Shown in pieces: positions 42,449 to 57,694 of a DNA stretch of 64,000 nt. Made by a program: the position numbers and the translations under genes. The stretch spans positions 47,988,182 to 48,052,181 of the forward strand of contig NC_052511.1 in the NCBI RefSeq assembly GCF_014356525.2, written 5' to 3'. Below the pieces are notes generated by a model. That model was not told the origin of the DNA. It saw only the letters and a list, made by a program, of their open reading frames with translations, and searched no databases. Source of the stretch: Nilaparvata lugens. Lineage: Eukaryota > Arthropoda > Insecta > Hemiptera > Delphacidae. The number at the start of each line of letters is the position of its first letter. Within the stretch, counting starts at the first letter, position 1.

Positions 42449-43650
42449 AGGGCCGTTTGCACAGTATAACTTGCTAAACTCGATTAAGTTAATCGAGTTT
42501 GAGCAGAGTAAACTCCGATAATTATATTCTGTGGTTTAAGTTAATCTGAAAGTTTATACTTGAATCGGTTTTCTCAGTGCACTTACTAATCCAGTTTAAG
42601 TTAAACTAGTTTAGGGTTGAGTTGGTAATAGAATGTCATCGTTTATAATATCAGGAAGGCTGACTTTTACAGGAAATTTGTTATTTGTTTACAAACCATC
42701 AGTAAATTTAGGTTATGTAGCCACTATTTCCTTGTTCAAAATCCACAGAGCTGTAAGCTGTACGGTAATAAACGTGAAAAGCGATCAAGAAATTCTTCAA
42801 AAAATGATGAAATGCTATATTACTATTAGATACAAACTTATATTTAGTAGGCACCAAAAAATATATTTTAGAATGTTTTTAAAAAGCGATTTTGTTACGC
42901 TTACTACGGTCTTCCTCGATTATTATAAATCTCTCGAAAGCAAAATATCTCAGATATGTGTTTCAAAAATATGTTTCCTAATCAAAGACCACTGTTAAAA
43001 ATTGTGTTATTCTCTATCAAGTGGTTCATTCAATCAAATACTGGATTGACAGTTGCTTTACTGATTATTACTACGGTTTTGTTACTACGGTCTTCCTCGT
43101 TTATTAGAAATCTCTCGAAAGCAAAATATCTCAGATATGTGTTATTAAATATGTGTTTAGATATGTTTCCTAATAAAAGACCACTGTTAAAAATTGTCTT
43201 ATTTTCTATCAAGTGGTTCATTCAATCAAATACTGGATTGACAGTTGATTTACTCAAGCAAAACCGTTAATAAAATTCTCTATCATCCCAGAAATTTAAA
43301 TCATTCGTTTTTGCCCAATTTTTCTTAGTTTTAAAATTTCTTCGCAGTCATCTTTATCAATCGCATTAAAAACTTCTATCAATTCCTGTCAATTCTATCA
43401 ATAATGATTCACTATAACCTAAATAATTATTATCGTCCACAGAAGTATTAAAGACAACCGTCGACAAATAATTTACTGTTAGCTGTTTCCCCATCAAATC
43501 TTACAGATGTCCAGTTGATCCAAATTATTTGGTTTAAACCTCCTGCTTTGGAGTTTAAACTGATACTGTGCAAACGGAATTTTAGTTTAAACCAAAAAAT
43601 CCGGATTTGGTTTAAGCTTTAGCTTAAACTTACACTGTGCAACCGCCCCT
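42449..43650. mobile_element. 1.2-kb MITE-like element with internal duplication
   Basis: Ends AGGGCCGTTTGCACAGT and inverted ACTGTGCAACCGCCCCT, related to 22371-22520. The interior holds a tandem duplication of about 182 bp (42889-43070 and 43071-43258; CGGTCTTCCTCG.TTATTA.AA twice). An open frame at 42633-42998 has no recognisable domain. Confidence 0.75.
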
Positions 43651-44730
43651 AAATGTTGAATTCTATCTCCATACTATCTACGGATAGTAGTCAAGTTTCT
43701 TGAATGAATTCCGTAAATGGATTGTGGATTGTGGATCGTATTCTAGCTGTGTTGCATATCCATAATTTTTCAAAAATGAAATAAAACTTATAGAGTGAAA
43801 TTGCATTTACTATTGTTAGTGACGATCGTTTCGACCTGGTGTGGTCTAAAGTATTCTATCGTTTTTTTTTTGAAAGAATGTGAAGGTATCGTGCAAGTAC
43901 AGAAGTATACTGGCGGTTTTCACAGGCTTAAGAATTGAGTTTCATAATTCATTCTATGATTGACTGAGCAGTGAAAAACGATCTCATGCTAGTTTTTAAA
44001 TGAACAGATTCATCTCAACCAGTACAACATCACTAATTTATTCTGTCTAGAGTAGTAGTTAATTTCTAGTTGCTAGAAACTAATGGAAGTTAGTTTCTAG
44101 ACCATGACTCTCCCCTTTATATAAATGTTTCTATGCTATTAAAAGAATTAATGAAAGTTAATTATGAGATCATGAACAAGTTAATGAAATAATTTATCTT
44201 TAACAGAGCAATGACGGATAGTACAGTAACTTTCTACACTGGAATAAATGAAGAAAAACGCTTCTGGAATTTCCAATTTCGAAGAGCATGATATACCATA
44301 CATTCAATCTTCAACATTGTATCCGAGACAAAATAATACAGTTTTTTTGATTTGAGTTAGAATCATGAATAACCAATGAATAATCATGAAACTTGAAGTT
44401 AAATTCAAAATTCTTAGTTTCTGTTGTTTTTGAATGAAAAAGGACTTAATTTCAGAAATGTGGAATCATAACCTCATTTCGGACTTTTAAAATAATTATT
44501 ATCTAAATTTGGTAGAGATATAGTACAAGGAGTATCCTTAGTTTTTTTCTCGCATTCAGTGTTTTCTTGTAAAAATAATAAATAAATAAATAAGTTATAA
44601 TCAGGGACGTATAATACAACATGCATGATTACATACATTGGACAGTATCTTCACTCTATGCTACAATACAGTTGAAATATTTGAATACTGATTTGAATTG
44701 AAGAGGTAGCATACTCTAATTTTCTATTAA
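43651..44730 (-). other. Intron segment, mostly unrecognised
   Basis: 44400-44600 resembles the LINE tail family at 19550, diverged and ending in (AAAT)n. Otherwise nothing recognised. Confidence 0.35.
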
Positions 44731-44902
44731 TGCGGATGCTGCCCACATGAGCTTTTTGCTTGTGCGTGGGTAATGGGAAGTGCGAGGGTGAATTATGAGA
44801 TGATCAAACGTCCATGCCTATTCGATGGGACTCGGCGGGATTCGAACCCACAGCCAGGTAGCACCAGCAGACTGAAGGCTGAAACGGCTATCTGGCCGAG
44901 AA
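44731..44902 (-). mobile_element. tRNA-derived SINE, second family
   Basis: Read on the minus strand: box A-like TCGGCCAGATAGCCGTTTCA, then TTCAGTCTGCTGG, then box B GGGTTCGAATCCCGCCGAG, then a non-tRNA body with CCCATTACCCACGCACAAGC and AAAAAGCTCATGTGGGCAGC. The T-arm pairs well, the rest of the cloverleaf poorly. Different head and body from the cluster at 27660. Confidence 0.75.
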
Positions 44903-45296
44903 TTTGATCTGAATCATCCAATATCATCGTTATTTGTCTGGAGCATACTTCTCCAGTTATGAATGAGAATCCATCAATGAATGGAATGATAGGATGTGAA
45001 CTTTGATACGGGAAGAAATTACTACATTGTAGTATTTATAGTTGATTGATGATTTTGAAACCGGAAGTTTCAAATCCATTGTTTACTTGTGATAGAAGAT
45101 AAATGACTACTGTGTGCCTCTTGTTACACCCGTATGCTATTTGAATATTTGACAAGGCTCTATTTTCTTATCAAGAAAATATTGAAATAATACTACGCAT
45201 TAAATCGATAACTCACTCTCACTTTTTCGAAATTGCTCTTGAGTATCCTACTTAGTTCAAATTCACGCTAAATTATTAGTCTCTTACCAAGTTTCA

Positions 45297-45660
45297 TTAA
45301 ACGAAAATCCCAATCAAATGCTGTAAATCACCCCGAAGTCTTCTGCTACTGCAAATATTGACAACAGGGTGAACAATTATCATTTTTGTTGAAATGCTAA
45401 TTAATGAATAAGTATTATTAAACGAAAATACAAATTGAATTCTGTGAATCACCCCGAAGTCTTCTGCTTCTGCAAATATTGACAACAGGGTCGATGAGCG
45501 CTACTATATAAAAATTATTTGTCAGCCCGGGAATTTTTGAATAGTAGCGCTCATCGAATTTCCATCTAGCTGTTGACCCTGTTGTCAATATTTGCAGTAG
45601 CAGAAGTCTTCGGGGTGATTTACAGCATTTAATGGGGATTTTTGTTTAATAAGACTTATT
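45297..45660. repeat. Foldback MITE fragments (CACCCCGAAGTCTTCTGC family)
   Basis: Two left-pointing arms (from 45297 and 45419) and one right-pointing arm (45530-45655) around CAGCCCGGGAATTTTTGAAT, the core of the family at 296-592. Confidence 0.7.
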
Positions 45661-45754
45661 CATTAATAAGCATTTAAACAAATGGAACTTGAAATTCCAT
45701 CTGTAGTCTTTTACTAGGTATTATAATAATGATGAAAAAAAACAAAATCATCCT

Positions 45755-45845
45755 TATCTAAATTTGGGAAAGGAATTGCACAAGGTCACCTTATTTTTTC
45801 TCTCCCTATTATTTTTCATGATGTACTTATTGTATGAATGAATGA
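45755..45845 (+). repeat. LINE-type 3' tail family, copy
   Basis: TATCTAAATTTGGGAAAGGA, GGTCACCTTATTTTTTCTC and GATGTACTTATTGTATGAAT, then AATG/AATC repeats, as at 19550 and 57445. Confidence 0.6.
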
Positions 45846-45992
45846 ATCAATCACTCCGGCTTCAAACAAAACAAAACAAAAGATTTAATCCTGAAAAGTT
45901 GTAATAGAATAGAATCGGTTACAGTTCGTATGAATAATATTGAGAATTTGGTGATCACTGATGGAATATATCATACTGTAACACCTCATTAA

Positions 45993-46590
45993 ACAGTTGC
46001 TCAACGGAAAAATTGCATCAATAATTGAAAGAGTATTGAATTATCAACTAGTCAATCAAAGAGGTGTTATCGAGGTTGAGCAGTAGAGAGGACTTTAAGC
46101 CCTAACTCAATGTAAAAATGTAACAGTAAATGTAAATTTAACTCAATGTAACAGTTGCTCAATGGAAAAATTGCATCAATAATTGAAAGAGTATTGAATT
46201 ATCAACTAGTCAATCAAAGAGGAGTTATCGAGGTTGAGCAGTAGAGAGGACTTTAAGCCCTAACTCAATGTAAAAATGTAACAGTATATGTAAATGTAAC
46301 TCAATGTAACAGTTGCTCAATGGAAAAATTGCATCAATAATTGAAAGAGTATTGAATTATTAACTAGCCAATCAGAGAGGAGTTATTGAGGTTAGGCAGT
46401 AGAGAGGACTTTAAGCCCTAACTCAATGTAAAAATGTAACAGTAAATGTAAATGTAACTCAATGTAACAGTTGCTCAATGGAAAAATTGCATCAATAATT
46501 GAAAGAGTATAGAATTATTAACTAGCCAATCAGAGAGGAGTTATTGAGGTTAGGCAGTAGAGAGGACTTTAAGCCCTAACTCCGCCTAGT
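45993..46590. repeat. Tandem array, four units of 158 bp
   Basis: ACAGTTGCTCAA begins at 45993, 46151, 46309 and 46467, exactly 158 apart. Each unit has TTGCATCAATAATTGAAAG and GCAGTAGAGAGGACTTTAAG. The last unit ends CCTAACTCCGCC, as does the single related stretch at 20410-20460. Confidence 0.9.
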
Positions 46591-46639
46591 AACGTTTTTT
46601 TCTATCATATCCATTCAGTTGGAATGGAAACGACTTCAT

Positions 46640-47506
46640 ATTGGGCCATATAAATAAAGTTGAGCATTTGCTTATACTTCTAAAATATGGAGCATTCGCT
46701 TAATTTTCTATAAATAAACGTGAGCAAAACCTTTTGCTCATGCTCATCAAAAAAATAGTTCGAGCATTTGCGGGCGAGTGGAAGCTTATACTCAAAACTG
46801 TATGAATAAACTAGAGCATTTGCTCAACTTTTGAAGCAAATACTTTAGTCTAGAGCAGCTTATCACCTTTTACTTATAGTAAAATGGCTCAACTAATTTG
46901 TATGAGGAAGAGGAAACTATACCAGATACGATCACAACAAATAGTTGAGAACTACGTATAACACTCTTTCTAGACTCCAACCATGCTATATATCACCATT
47001 ATCCCTACAAAAGAATAAATACAAAAGCTACCTGTTATAAAGATAGCCATCACAAAATAGGAAATAGGCATTTAAGAAGATGAGAGTGTAGACGATTATA
47101 AGAAGGCTGGCTATTGATATTATAAGAATAAGCTGAAGATTATTATAGAGATGACATTTTTTCACGCTATTATTTCAAAATTCTGAACTAAACTAACCTA
47201 AAACTCTATTCATAAATAGAAAACAGAGCAGACGACGCAAACACAAGCGGTGCCCCCAACTTGCATATTTAGCGCTTCCGTGAGCTATAAAAACAAAGTA
47301 TGGCTACCAAAGCGAATCAGCTGATGAAAAATCTTTAAAATACGTGAGCAATTGCTCCAGAGTTCAGGAGCATAAGGTAAGAGTATAAGGTAAAGCTTAT
47401 TCATATAAAAATGAGCAAATGCTTTTGCTTCTACATTTTGCTCATGAGCAAAACCTTAATATGCTCCATGAGCATTTGCTCTGGTTTTATTCATATGGGC
47501 CATTGT
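46640..47506. mobile_element. MITE-like element with GAGCATTTGCTC repeats
   Basis: Ends TTGGGCCATATAAATAAAGT and inverted TTTTATTCATATGGGCCATT. Many GAGCAAATGCT and GAGCATTTGCT copies lie in both halves. Confidence 0.65.
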
Positions 47507-47669
47507 TAAGTTACATTACATCACAGAAAATAGTTCCATTGTTATATTGAGAGCCAATAAGTCTAGTTTCGAGTAACCGATAACTTAACGATTAACAATC
47601 AACCATTTATAGAGCCGAGACGATGGTATAATAAATGAAGTCGATTGATTGATTGAGTACTTCATATGT

Positions 47670-47965
47670 AGATTACAATATATACTGGCTTATACACTTA
47701 TATACAAGAGCTTACAATTCAGCAAAATTATGGATGCATTTACAAAATATAAATTAAGAAAATAATTATTGAGCTGTATATAATATGAAAAAAAAAACAA
47801 TTTGTAATAACTATAGATAAAATGGATAATATTGTTATATCTAAATAAATTGGCGGAGCTTTGGACATATCAATGTCCATTCTTTGGAAAGAATATTCGA
47901 AGTATCCTTCCCAATAACTCTCTACCAAAAGAGAGAGGAGTGGAGAGAAGTGGGAGGGAATTCCA
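47670..47965 (-). mobile_element. LINE 3' region, inverted partner of 50010-50298
   Basis: On the minus strand it carries GTATATATTGTAATCTACAT and an end rich in CAAT, plus GCTGTATATAATATGAAAAA and TTGGCGGAGCTTTGGACATA on the plus strand. The second copy mirrors this. Confidence 0.65.
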
Positions 47966-47983
47966 TCGAACACAAGTTGACTA

Positions 47984-48036
47984 TAGTGAGGTCCACGTTA
48001 TAATGGCAGTGTTTGATTAGCAATGGTATAGCTATC
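47984..48036 (+). mobile_element. Mariner-type MITE, left end only
   Basis: TATAGTGAGGTCCACGTTAT with AATGGCAGTGTTTGATTAGC, then the match to the family stops. Confidence 0.7.
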
Positions 48037-48162
48037 CTAAACCACCCTGCTACGCAGTTGTAAATTCAACTGAATCACTCAGCTAGAACAACCCCACCCC
48101 ACTGAGAAAGAGGTATCCTGTTCACATGAGATCGCCATTATGTGTTGAATAAGAAGCGTCGG

Positions 48163-48970
48163 ATTTTTGACCGAGCGAAGTGATGTCTAAGATTCAAGTC
48201 GACGGTTTGGCGTTTCTCTAAATGCTTAAATGTTCAAATGTTTATATGTTCAAATGTTTACATGTTTATATATGTCGCGCATTTACGGCGAAACGCGGTA
48301 ATAGATTTTCATGAAATTTGACGTTTTATGTTCCTTTTTGCGCGTCGACGTATATACAAGGTTTTTGGAAATTTTGCATTTCAAGGATAATATAAAAGGA
48401 AAAAGGAGCCTCGTTCATACGCCAATATTGGAGTAAAAATCAGACTATTGAATTATTCATCATAAATCAGCTGTCTAGTGGACTATAATACTACCCGTTC
48501 AAAAACATCGAACATCTTGAAAATGTATCTTTCCATCAACATCAGTTGTCTACTAACTTTGTCTTTCCATAAGCTGGGGCCATGATTCTAGTTAAGTTTA
48601 CAGTTTTGATTTATTGATAGAAAACATTTTTTTCACATTTTTCTTTTTTAATCTGATGATCAAAATTGCAACAAATATTATTGAAAAGGAATTGATTTCT
48701 AAAATCATGAAAAGTGAGAAATGAAGTTTGTAGAAAATCAGCATTATGGTAGTTTATATTGTTAATTTCAACACACCGATTTTTCCCCAACACGACAACA
48801 CAGAATGTTCTCTTATGGGTTGATTGGATTGGCGTATCGACGGCAGCCAGACCTGATAACAGCGCTCACACTCACATTCCGGGACGACACGTCACGGTAC
48901 GATAGGACAGAAAGCTCTATGTTTATTAAGGATTTTTTCTAGACATTTTAAATTGATAAATTATTTATTA
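48163..48970 (+). repeat. About 800-bp dispersed element, inverted partner of 7440-8285
   Basis: Starts TTGACCGAGCGAAGTGATG, carries the ACGGCGAAACG block and ends TTTTTCTAGACATTTTAAAT. The middle includes CAGACCTGATAACAGCGCTC. Confidence 0.75.
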
Positions 48971-49224
48971 ATTTTTGAGAACACATGACAACAGGTCAAT
49001 GTAACTTACTGAGCGTGAGGTCTACTGTTCACAGAACTACTAGTTATGAATGAGTGATACTGACATTATCAAGTGAATATTACTGCAAAACAACCCCATC
49101 TTACAACAAAAGAGATAAATTTCCTACGTACATTTGCGTGCTAGTTACCAATGTTTTCTCACCCAGGAGGGAAGTGCGTGAGGCACCATGTCCTAGCTAG
49201 TGACCCCTACATCGTGATTATTCC

Positions 49225-49580
49225 TGCTTCTTCTTCTCTTCTTCTTCTTCTTCTTCTTCTTCTTCTTCTTCTTCTCTTCTTCTTCTTCTTCTTCTTCTCC
49301 ACGCTCTTCTACTTCTCATTGATCTTCTTCTCCTACTATCACTACTACTTCCACATGAACACTCCATTCAAACTTTTTCTTTTTTCTCTTCAGTCTACAA
49401 CTTCTTCTTCTCAAATTTTAAATACATTGAAATTCAGAGTGAAGAGAGTAGAATAGAGTTGAACTTCAACAGAGAAGGTATCTATTTGTTTTCATCCACA
49501 ATTTCTCAAAATATAACGATTGATCCGCGCACCTTTCAATCAGATTTTTCTTGAATGAAAATGGGTCAATCGATTTTCCC
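49225..49580 (+). repeat. (TTC)n run and dispersed unit, partner of 41083-41440
   Basis: A (TTC)n run at 49227-49300 followed by CACGCTCTTCTACTTCTCAT and the mirror order of 41083-41440, ending AATGGGTCAATCGATTTTCC. Confidence 0.8.
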
Positions 49581-50009
49581 GTCAAGCACGTGCGAATTGC
49601 GTCGCTTTTCTTTTCGACTGGCGAAGGAAATTCGTGAACTTTTCACGTGAGTGGGCGTGTGAAAAGCGAAAGTTGAGGTTAACGTCCCTGAAGGCCCTTT
49701 TAACTTGAACAAGATAACTCAAGTCTTGACAGAAAGCACAATGAAGCCGTTGACCTCCAATATCAACACAAACAATAGAGAGCGAAACTTCCTATCCTTC
49801 TCCTTCTCCTTGTTATTTTTTCTCCTCATCCTCCTCCTCCTCTTTCTTCTTCTCCTTCTTCTCCTCCATCTTCCTCGGACATACACAAGTAGCGCCCAGC
49901 GGTCAAATGGGAGTGATACATGGCTCCGATACACACGTACACTGTTTACGTCGTGATGTCATCACTGTCAGTCACATTATTTCTCACTCTCTCTTTCTCT
50001 TTTTTGGTA

Positions 50010-50298
50010 GAGAGTTAGTGGGAAGAATACTTCAAATATTATTTCCGAAGAATGGACATTGATAGGTCCAAAGCTCCGCCAATTCATGTAGATGCATAAC
50101 AATGTTATCTATTTTATCTATAGTTATTACAAATTGTTTTTTTTTCATATTATATACAGCTCAATAATTATTTTCTTAATTTATATTTTGTAAATTCATC
50201 TATAATTTTGCTGTATTGTAAGATATTGAATATAAGTGTATAAGCCAGTATATATTGTAATCTACATAAATAAAGTACTCAATCAATCAATCAATCAA
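50010..50298 (+). mobile_element. LINE 3' region with (CAAT)n tail
   Basis: Ends ACATAAATAAAGTACTCAAT and then CAATCAATCAAT. It lies just before a second LINE. Confidence 0.65.
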
Positions 50299-50384
50299 TT
50301 TCTCACTCTCTGGAAGTGATAATTGTATATGAAATTTCCGACAACTATCTGCTTTATAACGGCCATTCCTCCCTATTCGACTCC

Positions 50385-53450
<3,066 letters not shown>

Positions 53451-53839
53451 TGAAATGAATTCATCGAATTTCCAGCTCTGACAGTATGTTGAAAAGGTTG
53501 ACGACCGGGAATCCCCCGGTTTGTCAAAATCACATCACCCATCTGCTTTTTGATAATTAGCACATATTGACTCTTTCAGGCTGTCACCATGAGTGAGAAA
53601 AGGAACATTGTTGATATGTTTGCTACGCTGAGTGACGGAGGTTCAAAGTTATTAGTGTTTGAATGATTCAAGTATTCAAACAATATATCTTTATCTATCA
53701 GCCACATTGTCTTTGTCATTAAAACGAAATTCAGAGAAGAAAAGTCAAAAGTCAGTCATTAGAATGAATGTCTGAGACGATGTGTTTGCTAGAACCAATT
53801 TGATAGAGATTATTCATTCAAGATGTCTGCGAGTGAGAT

Positions 53840-54097
53840 TTATTTACTATTAAGATTTCTTGCTTTTAGTTTTCTCTTTTTTTTCCTCTTAATTTATTCA
53901 ATTTGTAGTGAATTGATTTAGTCGTTTCCTTATAATTTTTAATTATCATTTAATTTCATATAGAAATGTATATTATTATTTTTATGTAACTTATCATCGT
54001 GGGTTAAATGGAAGAGGGGGCTTCTATTGCCTCAATTTCACCCACATCACTTTTATTGTAAAGTGTAAATAAAAGTCATTTATCTATCTATCTATCT
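53840..54097 (+). mobile_element. LINE 3' end with (TCTA)n tail
   Basis: Ends TGTAAAGTGTAAATAAAAGT then CATTTATCTATCTATCTATC. No coding portion. 53451-53839 before it holds nothing recognised. Confidence 0.6.
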
Positions 54098-54635
54098 TAA
54101 TGAATGATTGTTCGTACAATCATGGTTCTAGCTCAATCTTTCAATATTAATCAGAATGCAATTATATGATAGAAATCTGTATCTCATTAAGTAGGCTAAT
54201 ACGTTGTCATACGTTTACAACGTATTGTTATTTTTCTTGACGCATCCTCAGGATACTGTAGTGAATTTGAATTTCGCTCCTTCAGTCGGGGAACAAAATG
54301 TCGGCTGCTAGTAAGAGCGAAATGGCATCACACGTGATGACGTCACGGACGTTCACTTTGTTACGTTCAATCTGTGAGTGCCCAAACACATTCTGACCGC
54401 TGGGCGCAAGTTGCAGATTCCCTACTTCCTCTTCTGTTATGCTTTCGTTGTCAAAACCGTTTTGTTTGTTCTTTGTTTAAAAAAAACGACTCAATCAAAG
54501 TTTCAGAAAAACTTTATTGATTGTTTGAGAAATGAAAACAAATGTAGGAGTCATAATTTCCATCTTCCATATAGGCCTACTCCACAAAGTAGCAAAATCC
54601 TAAACATAGTCCAAAAATCTGGTGTGGCGAACTCA

Positions 54636-55254
54636 CACAACTTTCCTTGCCGTTATGAAAATTGATCACCTGACGCTAGTGTTCCCGCGCATCTCAAGTC
54701 TACTATTCAAAGATTTGAGCCAGCTGGTGACAGGGCAATAACGCTGGATACACACGAGGTCTACTATCTCTTCATAGTGAATCATTTAATAGAATCAACA
54801 GTTGCCAACAGTTTGCAATTGGATAATCACATTTTCGCGAATTTCGAGCTTATTTTCAATTTTAGGTGAAAATGATACAAAACATTAATTGAAGAGATTT
54901 TCATGCTGAATCTTCTGTTTAAATTGTATTTAAAGCCTGATAATTGGGAATCTTAAATCAAACTTTGCATAGTTGGGGCGGAGATCCTGAAATTTTTACA
55001 GATATGGGACTTGGGGCAGTTGATAGAGCTTATCGATGACTATTTAAGGTATAACTTTAATCAAAATCGTTGGAGCCGTTTTTGAGAAAATCGCGAAAAA
55101 CCCTGTTTTTGACAACATTTTCGCCGCCATCTTGAATCGCATTCAATCGAATGTTCGTGTCGGATCCTTATATTGTAGGGACCTTACGTTCCAAATTTCA
55201 AGTCATTCCGTTGATTGGGAGATGAGATATCGTGTACACAGACGCACATACACT

Positions 55255-55292
<38 letters not shown>

Positions 55293-55462
55293 ACACACAC
55301 ACACACACCACACACACAACATACAGACCAATACCCAAAGACCACTTTTTTGGACTCAGGGGATCTTGAAACGTATAGAAATTTAGAATTCGGAGTACCT
55401 TAATTTTTCCGCAAAGCAATACTTTCCTTACCTATGGTAATAGGGCAAGGAAAGTAAAAAGC
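54636..55462. mobile_element. Element with ACTTTCCTTGCC ends and (CA)n
   Basis: Left tip ACTTTCCTTGCCGTTATGAA and inverted right tip GGTAATAGGGCAAGGAAAGT. It contains TTGGAGCCGTTTTTGAGAAA, ATTTCAAGTCATTCCGTTGA and a (CA)n run at 55258-55318. Its left 230 bp recur at 56560-56790. Confidence 0.7.
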
Positions 55463-55926
55463 CGTTTATTGTGGTCGAAAGTTCGTTATTCCTCAGTTGT
55501 TCATTTCAGAACAACGTCATGTTTTTTGACTCACAAACCGCAAACATTTCACCACGAAATTCATCTGATTCCATAGCGGGATTTAATTTGAACTGTTTGC
55601 ATAATATCAGTGCTTCTTACTCAGCTGATCCCGGAAATTTAAAAACTTTGTAGCTTTATAGGTGTTAACATTGATCTCTCCGTGAATATTATAGTATTTC
55701 TGAGTATATAAATTTCATGAATGGCCTTCTAATTTATTGGCATGTGATCGATCTTTCTCATTGATTGCCATTCGGTCCAATTTATTCATTCGATTCACAC
55801 TGACTGATTTCGCCATTGCAAAGAAATTTCTGCTCTCTCATTGGCTGGTTTGGGCTTGGTGGGTTCCCTCCTACTCGACTGTCATTGGCTGAGGTTGTAG
55901 TGACGACGATATTGCTTTCCTCCTAT
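55463..55926 (-). other. Intron segment, nothing recognised
   Basis: No repeat match or exon-like sequence noted. Confidence 0.3.
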
Positions 55927-56289
55927 TATAGTGGGGTCCACGTTATAATGGCAGTGGAGAAAGATAGAACAACGTTGCCGATCATCTGTCTTGTCAATGT
56001 CTTCTATAGACGGTAGCCGATACAGGTTCATTGATGTAATATTAACTGTTCATTCTCGTTTAAAATAATCAATTATATTTTATTAATCAAGAAATGATAT
56101 TTTCCAATCATTTCATAATGAATTTTCATAATTAAGATCGAATATTTTGTTTATTAATTCTACATTGTTAAAAGACGGTCTAGCAACAGAGCAAAGCAAG
56201 AAAGAGATAGTGCTATCGGCTTTGTTGAATGATAGACAAGGGTAGCATTGCTAAACAAACACTGCCTTTATAACGTGGACCTCAGTATA
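55927..56289. mobile_element. Mariner-type MITE, complete, 363 bp
   Basis: Ends TATAGTGGGGTCCACGTTAT and inverted TATAACGTGGACCTCAGTAT then A. Uninterrupted, so it is a good reference for the nested copies. Confidence 0.85.
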
Positions 56290-56299
56290 GGCTTTTTGT

Positions 56300-56311
56300 C
56301 ATTCACACACA

Positions 56312-56388
<77 letters not shown>

Positions 56389-56779
56389 GATGTGTGTTTT
56401 TACGATATTTTGCCGCCTTCATGAATTGCTCGACACTAATCTTGAACTTCGTCTTTTTGAAATCATCTGTTTAATCTAATATGATTCATAAGGACGGAAA
56501 AATACCGTACGCTTTATGAGACTCACGCCTTGATCGTTCGATAAAAAAATCTGGTGTGGCGCACTCACACACCTTTCCTTGCCGTTATGAAAATTATTCA
56601 ACTGACGCTAGAGTTCCCGCGCATATCAAATCTACTATTCTAAGATCTGAGACAGTTGGTGACAGGATAATAGCTCTGCAGACACACGTCTGCTATCTCT
56701 TCATAGTGAATGATTTAATAGAATCAATAGTTGCCAACAGTTTGAAATTGAATAATCTTATTTTCTCGCATTTGGACGG

Positions 56780-56849
<70 letters not shown>

Positions 56850-56985
56850 ATGTCGATGTTTGTTGTTACGATATTTTGCTGCCTTTATGAATTGCTTGAC
56901 AAACTTCGTCTTTTTGAAATCATCTGTTTAATCTAATGTAGTTTTTAAGGACGGCAAAATACTGTAAGCTTTATGAGGCTTACGC
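56300..56985. repeat. Two (CA)n runs joined to TTTTGCCG-family MITE pieces
   Basis: The (CA)n runs at 56306-56385 and 56782-56846 are each followed by GTCGATGT, ACGATATTTTGC and GAAATCATCTGTTTAATCTA. Between them, 56560-56790 copies the left part of the element at 54636. Confidence 0.75.
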
Positions 56986-57051
56986 CATGATCGTTCGATA
57001 GAAATTACACATTTAACCAACTACTGACAGATGAATGTGAACTGGACCTAC

Positions 57052-57357
57052 CTGAAAGCAATGACCCCCCAGTGCTCCATGGCCTGATGCCTGAGTTTGG
57101 GCAGAGCCACCTGATCCAACTTGGGCAGTGTGTAGTCAATGGCCGTCCACTGCTCCATCTGATCCATCAACCGTCCAGTCAGGTTGAGTCCATACTGGGC
57201 GCCCTGCTGGGCGGCTGCGTCCGGCTGCGTCCAGATGGACAGGTTGCGTTCTGGGTCACTGATGGAGACCAGATCGGCTACCACTACTGCCACCAGATAG
57301 GTCGACATGTCGGGAGATTCCTCGAAGGTGTCCCAGACTCTGTTGTCCTCGTGGGGG
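57052..57357 (-). CDS. M1 aminopeptidase exon with GAMEN-site variant
   Basis: M1 aminopeptidases remove N-terminal residues from peptides; insect members are often gut-surface or secreted enzymes. Acceptor gtgttttccgcag and donor TTTCAG|GTAGGT, 306 nt, with the donor in phase 2. Encodes HEDNRVWDTFEESPDMSTYL, then VAVVVADLVSISDPERNLSI, then WTQPDAAAQQGAQYGLNLTG and YTLPKLDQVALPKLRHQAME then HWGVIAF. MSTYL, Y.LPKLDQVALP and AME.WG are family hallmarks. The exopeptidase motif GAMEN reads QAMEH, losing the conserved Gly and Asn that contact the substrate amino end. The next exon is 22 kb away at 34707-34788. No exon for the preceding CFDEP region was found up to 64000, so the 5' end lies outside. 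Confidence 0.95.
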
Positions 57358-57444
57358 CTGCGGAAAACACATAAAAATTTAGTTTCCCCAGACAAATCCG
57401 AAAACGCAACAAAAATGTCAGTTTTTGTCTATTCAATAGGCCTA

Positions 57445-57560
57445 TTTCGGACTATGTGTAACCTTGTCTATATTTGGGAGAGGAATAGTTCAAGGTAACC
57501 TTATTTTCCTCTCCCTATCATTTTTGATGATGTACTTATTGTATGAATCAATCAATCAAT
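57445..57560 (+). repeat. LINE-type 3' tail family, copy
   Basis: CCTATTTCGGACTATGTGTA to TGATGTACTTATTGTATGAA then (TCAA)n, as at 19550. Confidence 0.65.
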
Positions 57561-57694
57561 TAAGTTACCAGACATAGAAATCGAACAGTAACCACAAAAA
57601 TATTTGAAAAAGATTCGAAAAATCTTCATGAAAGATAAAATTCAGTTTCTGCATGTTAATTTTGTTCAATTTTGTTGAGTTTCTGCATGTTAAT

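Noticed and set aside
42633..42998. 121-codon ORF in the 1.2-kb MITE-like element
   Set aside because: No recognisable domain. It overlaps an internal tandem duplication, and the frame is not kept in the second copy.
44825..44902. tRNA gene on the minus strand
   Set aside because: Box A and box B are present, but acceptor pairing is poor and a SINE body follows.
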